Positions 56,390 to 63,960 of a stretch of DNA of 64,000 bases are shown piece by piece (the first letter of the stretch is position 1; each line of letters opens with the position of its first letter). This DNA is from a virus. Below the pieces are notes generated by a model. The model was not told the origin of the DNA. It made no database searches and worked only from the letters and a program-made list of their open reading frames with translations. Made by a program: the position numbers and the translations under genes. The stretch is taken from positions 1-64,000 of IMG/VR virus record IMGVR_UViG_3300005466_000027. The stretch is one strand, 5' to 3'.

Positions 56390-56784
56390 ACATTATTGGC
56401 TACACAGTTCCGAAGGAGGATGTGCGCTGCGCGCAAGTGGGTGACTGGTCCTATGGGGACAAAACCATCGAAGTCAAGGCGGCTATTTTAGGTGACTGGC
56501 GTTATGAGTTGCTCGTGCAAGTCCATGAGTTGGTGGAGGCGGCGCTGTGCAAACATCGAGGCATCACGGACGAGCAAGTGACTGCGTTCGATGCGAAATT
56601 TGAAGCGGAGCGGGAGAACGGTCTGCACTCACCTGAAGCAGAAGATGGGGATGATCCGCGCGCTCCCTACCGTAAGGAGCATTTCACAGCCACCAACATC
56701 GAACGGCAACTCGCAGCCGAGCTTGACGTGGACTGGGCGGAATACGAAAAAGCGATTGACTCAGTATACGCGACTCGCGTATAG
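56386..56784 (+). CDS. Metal-binding HELVE-motif protein
   Basis: 132 residues, GTG start overlapping the previous stop. VQVHELVEAALCKHRGI has a His-Glu...Glu arrangement seen in zinc-binding phage proteins. Then HFTATNIERQLAAELDVDWA. Could be a small metallopeptidase or chaperone. Not enough for catalytic proof. Confidence 0.65.
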   Translation: MNIIGYTVPKEDVRCAQVGDWSYGDKTIEVKAAILGDWRYELLVQVHELVEAALCKHRGITDEQVTAFDAKFEAERENGLHSPEAEDGDDPRAPYRKEHFTATNIERQLAAELDVDWAEYEKAIDSVYATRV

Positions 56785-56792
56785 GTGGGAGA

Positions 56793-57500
56793 ATGAAAAC
56801 CAAAAATAGCTCGAAGGGGGCAAAATCAAAATCTACAAAAAAGCATGCTGGGGTGAAGCCGACGCTCGTGGCGTTCCTCTTGGATCGAACAGGTTCAATG
56901 AGTGCGTGCTGTGACGAGACCATCAGCGGTTTCAACGGGTACATCGACTCTCTTTTGGAGAAAAAAGAAAGTAAGGGGATGCGTTTTACTCTCACGCAGT
57001 TTGATTCCCAAGGTATCGACGTTCTGCACAATTGCGTGACCTTGGAGAAGGTAGACAAACTTAATTCAGACACATATCGCCCACGCGCTATGACGCCGCT
57101 CTACGATGCTATCGGGAAAACGATCCGAGCCACCGAGGCAGAGGCGAAAGGGAAATACAACGTCCTTTTTGTGACCCTCACGGATGGCGCTGAAAATGCG
57201 TCAACCGAGTGGAACTCTGAGAGTGTGAAGTCGCTTATCAAGGAAAAGGAGGATAAGGACCACTGGACGTTTGCATATATCGGCGTCGGTTTGAACGGCT
57301 TCGCAGCTACCCAAGCAGTGTCCAAGGGCACGGCTGGGCACAGCAACGTGCTTCAGTCCGATCACAAAGATACGAAGGCAGCATATACCCGAATGGCCAC
57401 AGCGACGGTTCATTATATGGCTTGTGTCGGACCTTCTGGCCCGTGCGGTCCCAAGGGTAAACCAGGTCCAGTTGCAAAACTCTGGGATGGGAAATCGTAA
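56793..57500 (+). CDS. vWA-domain protein with C-terminal collagen stub
   Basis: 235 residues. A basic linker, then a von Willebrand A domain with MIDAS motif DRTGSMS (D31, T33, S35), MTPLYDAIGKT and LTDGAEN. The end, residues 213-227, is five Gly-X-Y triplets (GPSGPCGPKGKPGPV) followed by KLWDGKS. vWA domains bind protein partners through a metal. The collagen-like stub is a second collagen-type sequence in this phage. Confidence 0.88.
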   Translation: MKTKNSSKGAKSKSTKKHAGVKPTLVAFLLDRTGSMSACCDETISGFNGYIDSLLEKKESKGMRFTLTQFDSQGIDVLHNCVTLEKVDKLNSDTYRPRAMTPLYDAIGKTIRATEAEAKGKYNVLFVTLTDGAENASTEWNSESVKSLIKEKEDKDHWTFAYIGVGLNGFAATQAVSKGTAGHSNVLQSDHKDTKAAYTRMATATVHYMACVGPSGPCGPKGKPGPVAKLWDGKS

Positions 57501-57702
57501 ATACAGTGAGCAACTTAAACAGTGGCGTGGTAACCGACCACAATCGGTTGCTGCGAACCTGCTGGACGTTTCTTTGCGGACATACCAGAACTGGGAGCAG
57601 GGAAGAAACGAACCACCGACATTGGTGCGAGACAGCATTTTTTCCTGCATGAAAAGAATCGAGACCACGAGTCAATATGCTAAAACTGGCAAATCCATTT
57701 GA
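57487..57702 (+). CDS. Small HTH DNA-binding protein
   Basis: 71 residues from the ATG inside the vWA end. RPQSVAANLLDVSLRTYQNW and EQGRNEPP form an XRE-type HTH. A C-terminal helix FSCMKRIETTSQYA. Overlaps both neighbours. Regulator of the right-hand late region is possible. Confidence 0.75.
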   Translation: MGNRKYSEQLKQWRGNRPQSVAANLLDVSLRTYQNWEQGRNEPPTLVRDSIFSCMKRIETTSQYAKTGKSI

Positions 57703-58315
57703 AACACCCCCAGGCTATTTCCGTTTTCCGCGGCACGTCGATCAGCCGATAACGGAAAAAAACCTCATCTATGGTGGTGACATCGTGGACCTCGTGTCGA
57801 AGGTCGCGGAGTTTCGCATCGCCAACGGTATGCCCATCGGTGGGTTGGAAGCGGAGGTGCAGGATTGGTTGTGTCGGAATGCCGGTGCCGCCTGCAAACC
57901 CGCGGCACCTGCTAGACTGGATCAAACAGTAAAGATCAGCGGTATTGCAGTATTGCGCTTTTTGAACGCGATGGCTGCATGGGTGGTCAACGGTGGCACT
58001 GTGGAGCAGGAGGAAGCCGAACGTCGCGCCGAAACTTGTTCAGGCTGCCGTTTCAATCGCCACGTCGAGGATGCTGCGTGCCTGGGCTGCGCAGGGGTGG
58101 CAGCAAAGGTGATGCAGATTATTGGTAATAGGCACACAAGGGTTGACGATTCTCTAAAGTTCTGTGGATTTTGCGGATGTTCTCTACTCGTCGTCCCCTT
58201 CGTGCCTCTTGACATCCTCAACCGCTCCCACGCCAATTCCGATTTTCCCGATGACACCGGGCAAGTGGACAAAGACGGCAACCTCATTCCGTGCTGGAGG
58301 AAAGCAGGCGCATGA
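57677..58315 (+). CDS. Zinc-finger protein
   Basis: 212 residues. N-terminal GYFRFPRHVDQPITEKNLIY, a middle with Cys pairs CSGCRFN, CLGCAGV, and CGFCGC, then DFPDDTGQVDKDGNLIPCW. Three Cys pairs fit zinc or iron-sulphur binding. ATGA overlap with the terminase-like gene, so likely functionally linked. Confidence 0.7.
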   Translation: MLKLANPFETPPGYFRFPRHVDQPITEKNLIYGGDIVDLVSKVAEFRIANGMPIGGLEAEVQDWLCRNAGAACKPAAPARLDQTVKISGIAVLRFLNAMAAWVVNGGTVEQEEAERRAETCSGCRFNRHVEDAACLGCAGVAAKVMQIIGNRHTRVDDSLKFCGFCGCSLLVVPFVPLDILNRSHANSDFPDDTGQVDKDGNLIPCWRKAGA

Positions 58316-58890
58316 AAAAGCCCACCGACCCAGCGCGGCAGCCACCCTCCAGCATCGAGAACCCGGAGAAGCACAACGCTTACATGATGTTCCTTTCGGG
58401 TTGGTCGGCGGAAGAAATTGCCGAGCGCTGCGAACTCTCTTTCGACATGGTGCGCCAGTGGGTGACGCGCGGAGAATGGGTGCAACATCGCAAACAGTTG
58501 AACGAGCTGCACACGGAGAAAAATCCCGTGCTGCAACAACCCATACCGAAAGCCGTGGCCAACGCGCGCAAGGGCGAGCTGAAGCAGAGATTCGTGGAGA
58601 CGATGGGCGAAATTGCCGCAGAGGACGTGAGCCACTGGAAAGACCTTGATCCGCAGGAACGTCTCGCTGTTGCCACGGACATCGTGGCTCTCGCCGGTCA
58701 TCACCGCAAGACGTTCGATCTGGACAAGGAAGACACGGCGCAAGAGAAGGGCCACATCAGTTTGACCTTCTTGACGCAGAGCAGTCAGCCAGGATTCGTG
58801 AAGCTCTTGGAGCCGGAGAAGGTGAAGGAAATTGAGGAGCAGCCGCCTCAACCGCCACCCAAGAAAGTTTACACTCTCGACGACTTTTAG
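58312..58890 (+). CDS. terS: Putative terminase small subunit
   Basis: 192 residues. N-terminal HTH-like region MMFLSGWSAEEIAERCELSF and WVTRGEWVQHRKQLNELH, then helical PKAVANARKGELKQRFVE and an acidic tail ending KKVYTLDDF. Helix-turn-helix plus oligomerising helices with an acidic tail are typical of phage small terminases. The large subunit is at 2593, so the packaging pair is split in this window. Confidence is moderate. Confidence 0.6.
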   Translation: MKKPTDPARQPPSSIENPEKHNAYMMFLSGWSAEEIAERCELSFDMVRQWVTRGEWVQHRKQLNELHTEKNPVLQQPIPKAVANARKGELKQRFVETMGEIAAEDVSHWKDLDPQERLAVATDIVALAGHHRKTFDLDKEDTAQEKGHISLTFLTQSSQPGFVKLLEPEKVKEIEEQPPQPPPKKVYTLDDF

Positions 58891-58900
58891 AAAATAATCG

Positions 58901-58929
58901 TTGACGACGTAAAACGGGACGGGTAGACC
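58901..58929 (+). promoter_or_regulatory. Promoter, leaderless RHH gene
   Basis: TTGACG, 17 bases, TAGACC. The -10 ends 7 bases before the ATG at 58937. Same class as the early promoters. Confidence 0.6.
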
Positions 58930-58936
58930 GTAGCGC

Positions 58937-59080
58937 ATGACCGTTTACACCGCCTTCCGCTGCCCGAGCGATTTGCTCAAGGCAATCAAGGCGAAGGCCA
59001 AGACCCAGCGCCGCTCGTTGAGCAACTACATCGTCTGCATCATCGAGAAGGAAGTGAAGAAAGAAAAAACCCAAAAATGA
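58937..59080 (+). CDS. Ribbon-helix-helix (Arc/CopG-like) regulator
   Basis: 47 residues, below common cut-offs. TVYTAFRCPSDLLKAIKAKA then TQRRSLSNYIVCIIEKEV fits the RHH fold (strand, two helices). Own promoter of the leaderless class. ATGA overlap with the next gene. Likely an autoregulator. Confidence 0.7.
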   Translation: MTVYTAFRCPSDLLKAIKAKAKTQRRSLSNYIVCIIEKEVKKEKTQK

Positions 59081-59883
59081 AATCCTATTTCGTCTTCGAC
59101 GTTGAGTCTATCGGTCTACACGGCGAGGGTTTTGCGGTGGCTGGGGGCGTCTATCTTGAGAACGGTGCTGCGCAGTGGGAATTTTGTTTTGCGAGTCCAA
59201 CAGATCAAGCTGAAGGGGAGGACTCGGATCGCCACTGGGTAAAAGACAATGTGCCTATGATGGAGGAGACGCACCGCTCTCTCAGAAAAATGCGTGATGC
59301 TTTTTGGGGTGAATGGGTGAGGGCGAAAAAAGACGGAGCCATTATGGCCGCGGAGTGCCCTTGGCCGGTAGAAGCGGGATTTTTGTCTCAGTGCATAGCG
59401 GATGATGTCGATGCCCGGAAGTGGGACGGCCCATATCCCTTCATGGAGATTGCCAGTTTTCTTGCGGCTGCGGGGATGGACCCGATGGCGACCTACCCAA
59501 GAACACCCTCGGAGCAACCAGCTCATCACCCGCTCAAGGATGCACGCCAGTCGGCACGGCTTCTTTCTGAGGCGCTTGCGAGGATTCGCATCGCCGAAGA
59601 AAACGAAAAAGACCAGCCTTTGGTATGCCGGGTAGAAGGCGATCAACTCGTGGCTCGGATTGGCATTGATGTTTTGGCTTTTGCTTCTCGCCCTGAAAAT
59701 GGCGGGAAACTGGAAGACTGCGATGTTGAGTCCGGGAGAGAGCGTGAGTTTGCAAAGGACGTGGCCAACGAGATGATGCGTGATTTCGGGGAAGGCCCAT
59801 TCCCATTTCCAGATTTTTTAGATGACATGATTGTCGCGGCATCCGACCACGGCAGTGCCGCCCTGAAGTGGAAGAAAAACTGA
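59077..59883 (+). CDS. DEDD 3'-5' exonuclease
   Basis: 268 residues. Exo I YFVFDVESIGLHGEG (D8, E10) and Exo III HHPLKDARQSARL, where Asp stands five residues after His as required. Exo II is less clear. A C-terminal tail has RIAEENEKDQPLVCRVEGDQ. Unlike the 26.1 kb paralogue its last Asp is intact. RNA or DNA trimming expected. Confidence 0.8.
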   Translation: MKSYFVFDVESIGLHGEGFAVAGGVYLENGAAQWEFCFASPTDQAEGEDSDRHWVKDNVPMMEETHRSLRKMRDAFWGEWVRAKKDGAIMAAECPWPVEAGFLSQCIADDVDARKWDGPYPFMEIASFLAAAGMDPMATYPRTPSEQPAHHPLKDARQSARLLSEALARIRIAEENEKDQPLVCRVEGDQLVARIGIDVLAFASRPENGGKLEDCDVESGREREFAKDVANEMMRDFGEGPFPFPDFLDDMIVAASDHGSAALKWKKN

Positions 59884-59885
59884 TT

Positions 59886-60425
59886 ATGCCCCACCGACCA
59901 CCCAACGGATCATCTGACCGCGAGCTGAACGGCAACGTCCATCAGTCGATGCGGATTGGTGAGCGCAAGCGTGACCCTCTCGCTCCGAAGAAGCACAACA
60001 TCGTCATCGAGACGGAGCCGGGAAAGTATTCCATCATCGGCCAGTCGGAAGAACCTTTGGAAATGCTCCGGCTTCAGTACCAAGCGAGACATGCCATCGC
60101 GCACCAAGATGTCAAGATGGCGATTGTCGATGAGGATAGCGTGATCGAGCAGCACTGGGACGACTATCGGCCCGCGGCGTTTCAAGACCCCGATACGCCC
60201 ATCACGCCGGAGAACCAGGCTGTGCGTGATCGTTGGGTGCAGAACATCATTCAGTGGCTCCTGCCGCCCACCATCGCCGCGAAGCTCGGTCAGCCGGGGG
60301 CCAACGAGGAAGCTCAAAAAGCTTTGGCTGAGATGAAGGTGGAGATTTCGGTCAGCCCCACGGGATGTGGTGTGCTGATGTTCCGTGATGGGGAGCCCTT
60401 CGCTGCTTGGTGCTGCACGCAATGA
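59886..60425 (+). CDS. Hypothetical protein
   Basis: 179 residues: KHNIVIETEPGKYSIIGQSE, EDSVIEQHWDDYRPAAFQ, VQNIIQWLLPPTIAAKLGQP, AEMKVEISVSPTGCGVLMFR. Mixed alpha/beta, partner of the glycosyltransferase cluster by position. Not recognised. Confidence 0.65.
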   Translation: MPHRPPNGSSDRELNGNVHQSMRIGERKRDPLAPKKHNIVIETEPGKYSIIGQSEEPLEMLRLQYQARHAIAHQDVKMAIVDEDSVIEQHWDDYRPAAFQDPDTPITPENQAVRDRWVQNIIQWLLPPTIAAKLGQPGANEEAQKALAEMKVEISVSPTGCGVLMFRDGEPFAAWCCTQ

Positions 60426-61147
60426 GCACGACTATCTTTATCCGCTCCTACCGTGCTGACCGTTTTTGGCTCGAATACTGCCTCCGGTCGCTGGAGAAGT
60501 TCGCCAAGGGATTTGACGAAATCGTAGTGTCGCTGCCTGTCGGTGACGAACCTCATTTCGATCAATACAATTTCCGTGGAGCCAAGGGTATTTGGTATCA
60601 CGATCCGAAGTGCAGCGGCTACGTTTCGCAGCAGATAAATAAGATCGAAGCGGATCACTATTGTTCTGCGGATTACATCCTTTTCCTCGACAGCGATTGC
60701 TTCATTGAAAGCGAGCTTCGACCGGAGATGTTCTTCTCCGCAGGTAAGCCCATCATGCTCTTACGCCACTGGGACTCCTTGACCGGCGACGTGAAGCAAT
60801 GGAAGGATATTACGGAGGGCATCGTGGGATTCACGCCCATGTTCGAAGCGATGGCGTGTCCTGGATTGATCTACAATCGAGTCACGCTGCAACGACTTCG
60901 CGCTCATATCGAGCACACTCACAAAAAGAGCATCCGTGAATACGCTCTGACGATTCAGGCCGACCGCATGAGTGAGTTCAATGCTCTCGGCGCTATCGCT
61001 CACCGCTTCCAGCCTTTCCTCTACGACTTCCGTATTGCTGCTCCAGCCGATGACGGATTTCCTCGGAACATCCGGCAGCAGTGGAGCTACAAAGAGGGTG
61101 GTGTCCAGAATCATCTGGATGAATATGAGAGGATTTTGGCCCGATGA
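60422..61147 (+). CDS. Glycosyltransferase-like protein
   Basis: 241 residues. GT-A-type features: TTIFIRSYRADRFWLEYCLR, DEIVVSLPVGDEPHFDQYN, and DYILFLDSDCFIE, the DxD metal motif. QWSYKEGGVQNHLDEYE closes it. Likely transfers sugar to virion, host envelope or DNA-linked acceptor. Overlaps both neighbours. Confidence 0.8.
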   Translation: MSTTIFIRSYRADRFWLEYCLRSLEKFAKGFDEIVVSLPVGDEPHFDQYNFRGAKGIWYHDPKCSGYVSQQINKIEADHYCSADYILFLDSDCFIESELRPEMFFSAGKPIMLLRHWDSLTGDVKQWKDITEGIVGFTPMFEAMACPGLIYNRVTLQRLRAHIEHTHKKSIREYALTIQADRMSEFNALGAIAHRFQPFLYDFRIAAPADDGFPRNIRQQWSYKEGGVQNHLDEYERILAR

Positions 61148-61797
61148 ACCACATCACGCTGACCATTCACACTTTCCCCGACGCCAACCCCACGGTTCGT
61201 CGCCACTGGCCCTACTACGAGAAGGCGGGTGCGGACAAGATCATTCTCATCACGACGAACGATGGCGGGTGTGAAGTGCCTCCCGGCGTTACGCATGAGA
61301 TGATCGGTCCATCGCTCTATATCAGGGGCCGTCATTTACCCTCCCGCTTGCTTCGCACTTTCGAGCATCTCATCTCTTTCACCAAGAGCGACTGGTTTGC
61401 CGTGGCCGAGTACGACACGCTCTGGTTCAAGCCAATTCCTCGTGATCTGCCCCTCGGTCTGACCAGCCACCTCGCGGGCGGCAAGATGCCAGGATCGCAT
61501 TGCAATTTCTTCTGCCACAACCCTTGGATCGTTGACCGCGATACTGCCTGCAAGATCGTTGACACAGGCAACGAGATTCTGCACAGCGGCAACTTCGATC
61601 CCAGCCCGGATTTGTTCATCGGCCATGTCGCGGAAGTAGCGGGTATCAAGGTCCACACTGACATCCTGAAAAGTTACTCACGCAACACGATTCACGCTCC
61701 GTGGGATGACGAAGCTCTGGCTGCGATCCGCGCTGGGGCGGTGTGCGTGCATGGCGTGAAAACTCCCGATGTTTTTCAGAAATTAACTGCTCTATGA
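61144..61797 (+). CDS. Glycosyltransferase-like protein
   Basis: 217 residues. ITLTIHTFPDANPTVRRHWP, ADKIILITTNDGGCEV, DWFAVAEYDTLWFKPIP with a DxD-like acid pair. Same fold type as the gene before and probably a paralogue in role. ATGA overlap. Confidence 0.75.
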   Translation: MNHITLTIHTFPDANPTVRRHWPYYEKAGADKIILITTNDGGCEVPPGVTHEMIGPSLYIRGRHLPSRLLRTFEHLISFTKSDWFAVAEYDTLWFKPIPRDLPLGLTSHLAGGKMPGSHCNFFCHNPWIVDRDTACKIVDTGNEILHSGNFDPSPDLFIGHVAEVAGIKVHTDILKSYSRNTIHAPWDDEALAAIRAGAVCVHGVKTPDVFQKLTAL

Positions 61798-62006
61798 ATA
61801 TCGTTCGACATGATAGAGAGTGCTTGATTTGTGAAGCACTCGTTCGCGAAATCGGAAGGGCGCAACGCTGGAGCGCGATTGAGGAAGCGTGGTCTGCGCT
61901 GCTTCACGTTCGACAGATGGGAGAAAATCTGAGACAGGAAGAGGAAAATATCAATTGTGTGGCTGGTGGGTACCAATCGCCGACGACAGGAAAAACTGAG
62001 TTATGA
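61794..62006 (+). CDS. Small hypothetical protein
   Basis: 70 residues. HDRECLICEALVREIGRAQR, EEAWSALLHVRQMGENLR, NCVAGGYQSPTTGK. A Cys pair and helices. Overlaps neighbours by ATGA on both sides. Confidence 0.6.
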   Translation: MNIVRHDRECLICEALVREIGRAQRWSAIEEAWSALLHVRQMGENLRQEEENINCVAGGYQSPTTGKTEL

Positions 62007-62560
62007 GCCACACCTTCAAACAGATCGCCTCTACGGACCACTTCGGTCCTTGGCACAGCAATTACATGGAGTTCTACGAGCGCCTGTTCCGTAGCGTCGA
62101 TCACGGCTCCGTCTTGGAAATAGGCTGTGATGGTGGAGGGGGAATCCTGAGCTACGCGGAGTGGTTCTCGCGTCAAGCGGGCATCATGCTGCCGCGACAA
62201 CTCATCTCCTGCGACATCTCGCCGCGCCCCGAATCACTGGATGCCAACAAGCAGATCACCCACTACCAGGGTAATGCTTACGATGGCGACTTCATCCGAG
62301 ACGTGATTGAAAAGCATGGTCCTTACGCCGTGATGGTGGAGGACGGTCCACACACCCTTGGTTCACAGCAGTTTTTCGTGCAGCACTATCCGCCCATGCT
62401 GACAAAGAACGGCATTGCCATCGTGGAAGACATCCAGCACCCCGAGCACATCACAGAGCTTTACCGCCGACTGCCGGAGGGGTTCGTGGGGTATGCTGTG
62501 GACTTGCGCCTAGCGGATTCGCGCTACGATAGTTTGCTCTTTGTCATCCATCGCAAATGA
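62003..62560 (+). CDS. SAM-dependent methyltransferase
   Basis: 185 residues. Class I motif GSVLEIGCDGGGGILSYA, then LISCDISPRPESLDA and YAVMVEDGPHTLGSQQ, TKNGIAIVEDIQHPE. Resembles sugar or small-molecule O-methyltransferases of phage glycan clusters (CmcI-like). Placed between glycosyltransferases, so sugar methylation is the best guess. Confidence 0.85.
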   Translation: MSHTFKQIASTDHFGPWHSNYMEFYERLFRSVDHGSVLEIGCDGGGGILSYAEWFSRQAGIMLPRQLISCDISPRPESLDANKQITHYQGNAYDGDFIRDVIEKHGPYAVMVEDGPHTLGSQQFFVQHYPPMLTKNGIAIVEDIQHPEHITELYRRLPEGFVGYAVDLRLADSRYDSLLFVIHRK

Positions 62561-62769
62561 ATTTAGTGCTCGAACGATCAGATTCCTTCTCTCTGGATCA
62601 CGTCCCGATGTGGAGGATCACACCTCCTAAGTGGAGTAAGCTCATTTGGGGTCCATTTTGTTACTCTAAACGAGCTGCGTATCGAGCATGGCTGGCGGCT
62701 TGCATTGGGGACGATGCTAAGATGTATCAAGCGGCAAATTCGGATATCCCGAAGGCACTTCACAAATGA
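62557..62769 (+). CDS. Small hypothetical protein
   Basis: 70 residues: ERSDSFSLDHVPMWRITPP, KLIWGPFCYSKRAAYRAWLA, DAKMYQAANSDIPKALH. Alpha/beta. Unknown. Confidence 0.6.
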   Translation: MNLVLERSDSFSLDHVPMWRITPPKWSKLIWGPFCYSKRAAYRAWLAACIGDDAKMYQAANSDIPKALHK

Positions 62770-63014
62770 CCCTTCTTTGGAACAAAGCTGGTGATCGGTT
62801 TCAGATGTCCACGGGAAATATGTGGATAAGCGTGGCTATCCGAAAACTTGCTTCGGATTCTCCGTTGATCGGAAACATAGATGACTGGTACGGTGTGCCT
62901 AAAAACGATCCTTTTAGGTGGCGCGAAGGTGGGTGTGAGCACCTTGAAGATTTTTGCGTTTTGTGGGATACGCGCGTCACTTCAATTTTACCGGAGCTTG
63001 CTGGTTTCCCATGA
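62766..63014 (+). CDS. Small hypothetical protein
   Basis: 82 residues. GNMWISVAIRKLASDSPLIG, DDWYGVPKNDPFRWREGGCE, FCVLWDTRVTSILPELAG. No motif. ATGA overlap with the next gene. Confidence 0.6.
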   Translation: MTLLWNKAGDRFQMSTGNMWISVAIRKLASDSPLIGNIDDWYGVPKNDPFRWREGGCEHLEDFCVLWDTRVTSILPELAGFP

Positions 63015-63760
63015 ACTACTTCAGCGGCCCATCGCACCTCGGTGACGCAACGTGGACACTCCACGCATTGCGCAAGATCGGTGGTGGGCACCACTTCTAC
63101 ACGCCGGAGGAATACCACTGGCAGCTTCGTGACTTGATCGCGGGCACCATGATTACGCTGCACCCACACGAGAACATCCCGGAGGATGCCAAGTGCTCGT
63201 GGATCGGTTGCCAGCGCTTCCAGAATCAAGGTGTGGTGTGGAGCAATGGCCCGGATGTGGTGGACTTCCTGATGCGTTGGAACAACTGCATGTGCCGCGA
63301 GAATGGCGTCGAGCCGCGTTTCAATGATCGTTGGTCGATGCTGGCTGACTGGCCCGCAATTCAGATACCTGCCGATGATGGTGGTGGCTTTGACGTGCTG
63401 GTTGTCAACTGTCCTCCACGCTCTGGCCAGTGCCTACGCTGGGATCAGGGGGAGATGGACGAACTGATTCAGGAGATTGGCAAGAGATATGACACGGTTG
63501 TAACGAACCCTACCACGGCAACGAGTGTTCGGCAGATTACCCGTTCCCTCTCCCAGATCGGGAATCTCCATCTCCAAGCGCAGTTCACTGTGGCCATCGC
63601 GAGCGGGGCGCACTGGGGCTGTCACTCGGTGTGGTCGCAGGAGAAACCCCTTTATCTTTTCTTGGACGATCCACTGCGACTTGATTACGGGCGGCAGATT
63701 CCGCATCACGGCCTTGTGAGCGGAATGCGGCAACAACTTATTTCGGAGGGATGGTTATGA
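63011..63760 (+). CDS. Glycosyltransferase-like protein (GT9-type)
   Basis: 249 residues from the ATG at 63011. FSGPSHLGDATWTLHALRKI, VNCPPRSGQCLRWDQGEM, and FTVAIASGAHWGCHSVWSQE with LYLFLDDPLRLDYG. The pattern resembles heptosyltransferase-type (GT-B) enzymes, moderate confidence. Adjacent to the methyltransferase and other glycosyltransferase genes. Confidence 0.65.
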   Translation: MNYFSGPSHLGDATWTLHALRKIGGGHHFYTPEEYHWQLRDLIAGTMITLHPHENIPEDAKCSWIGCQRFQNQGVVWSNGPDVVDFLMRWNNCMCRENGVEPRFNDRWSMLADWPAIQIPADDGGGFDVLVVNCPPRSGQCLRWDQGEMDELIQEIGKRYDTVVTNPTTATSVRQITRSLSQIGNLHLQAQFTVAIASGAHWGCHSVWSQEKPLYLFLDDPLRLDYGRQIPHHGLVSGMRQQLISEGWL

Positions 63761-63960
63761 ACGGAAAAATGCCACAAGCAAAAAGCGTTTCGATATGCCT
63801 TTACGACTTGATGGAAAACCACAACAAGTGTTTGGGCGAGGCTATGACTAAATTGTCGGAATTGTCCGGGGTGAGGATCGTCTACAGCAATGTCCGAAGT
63901 GACGACGTAAATCCTGACAGGATGATTGGGACGTTCACCATATTTTCTGATGACTTATAA
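63757..63960 (+). CDS. Small hypothetical protein
   Basis: 67 residues. ATG overlaps the previous stop. KSVSICLYDLMENHNKCLG, AMTKLSELSGVRIVYSNVRS, MIGTFTIFSDDL. Alpha/beta. Unknown. Confidence 0.6.
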   Translation: MNGKMPQAKSVSICLYDLMENHNKCLGEAMTKLSELSGVRIVYSNVRSDDVNPDRMIGTFTIFSDDL

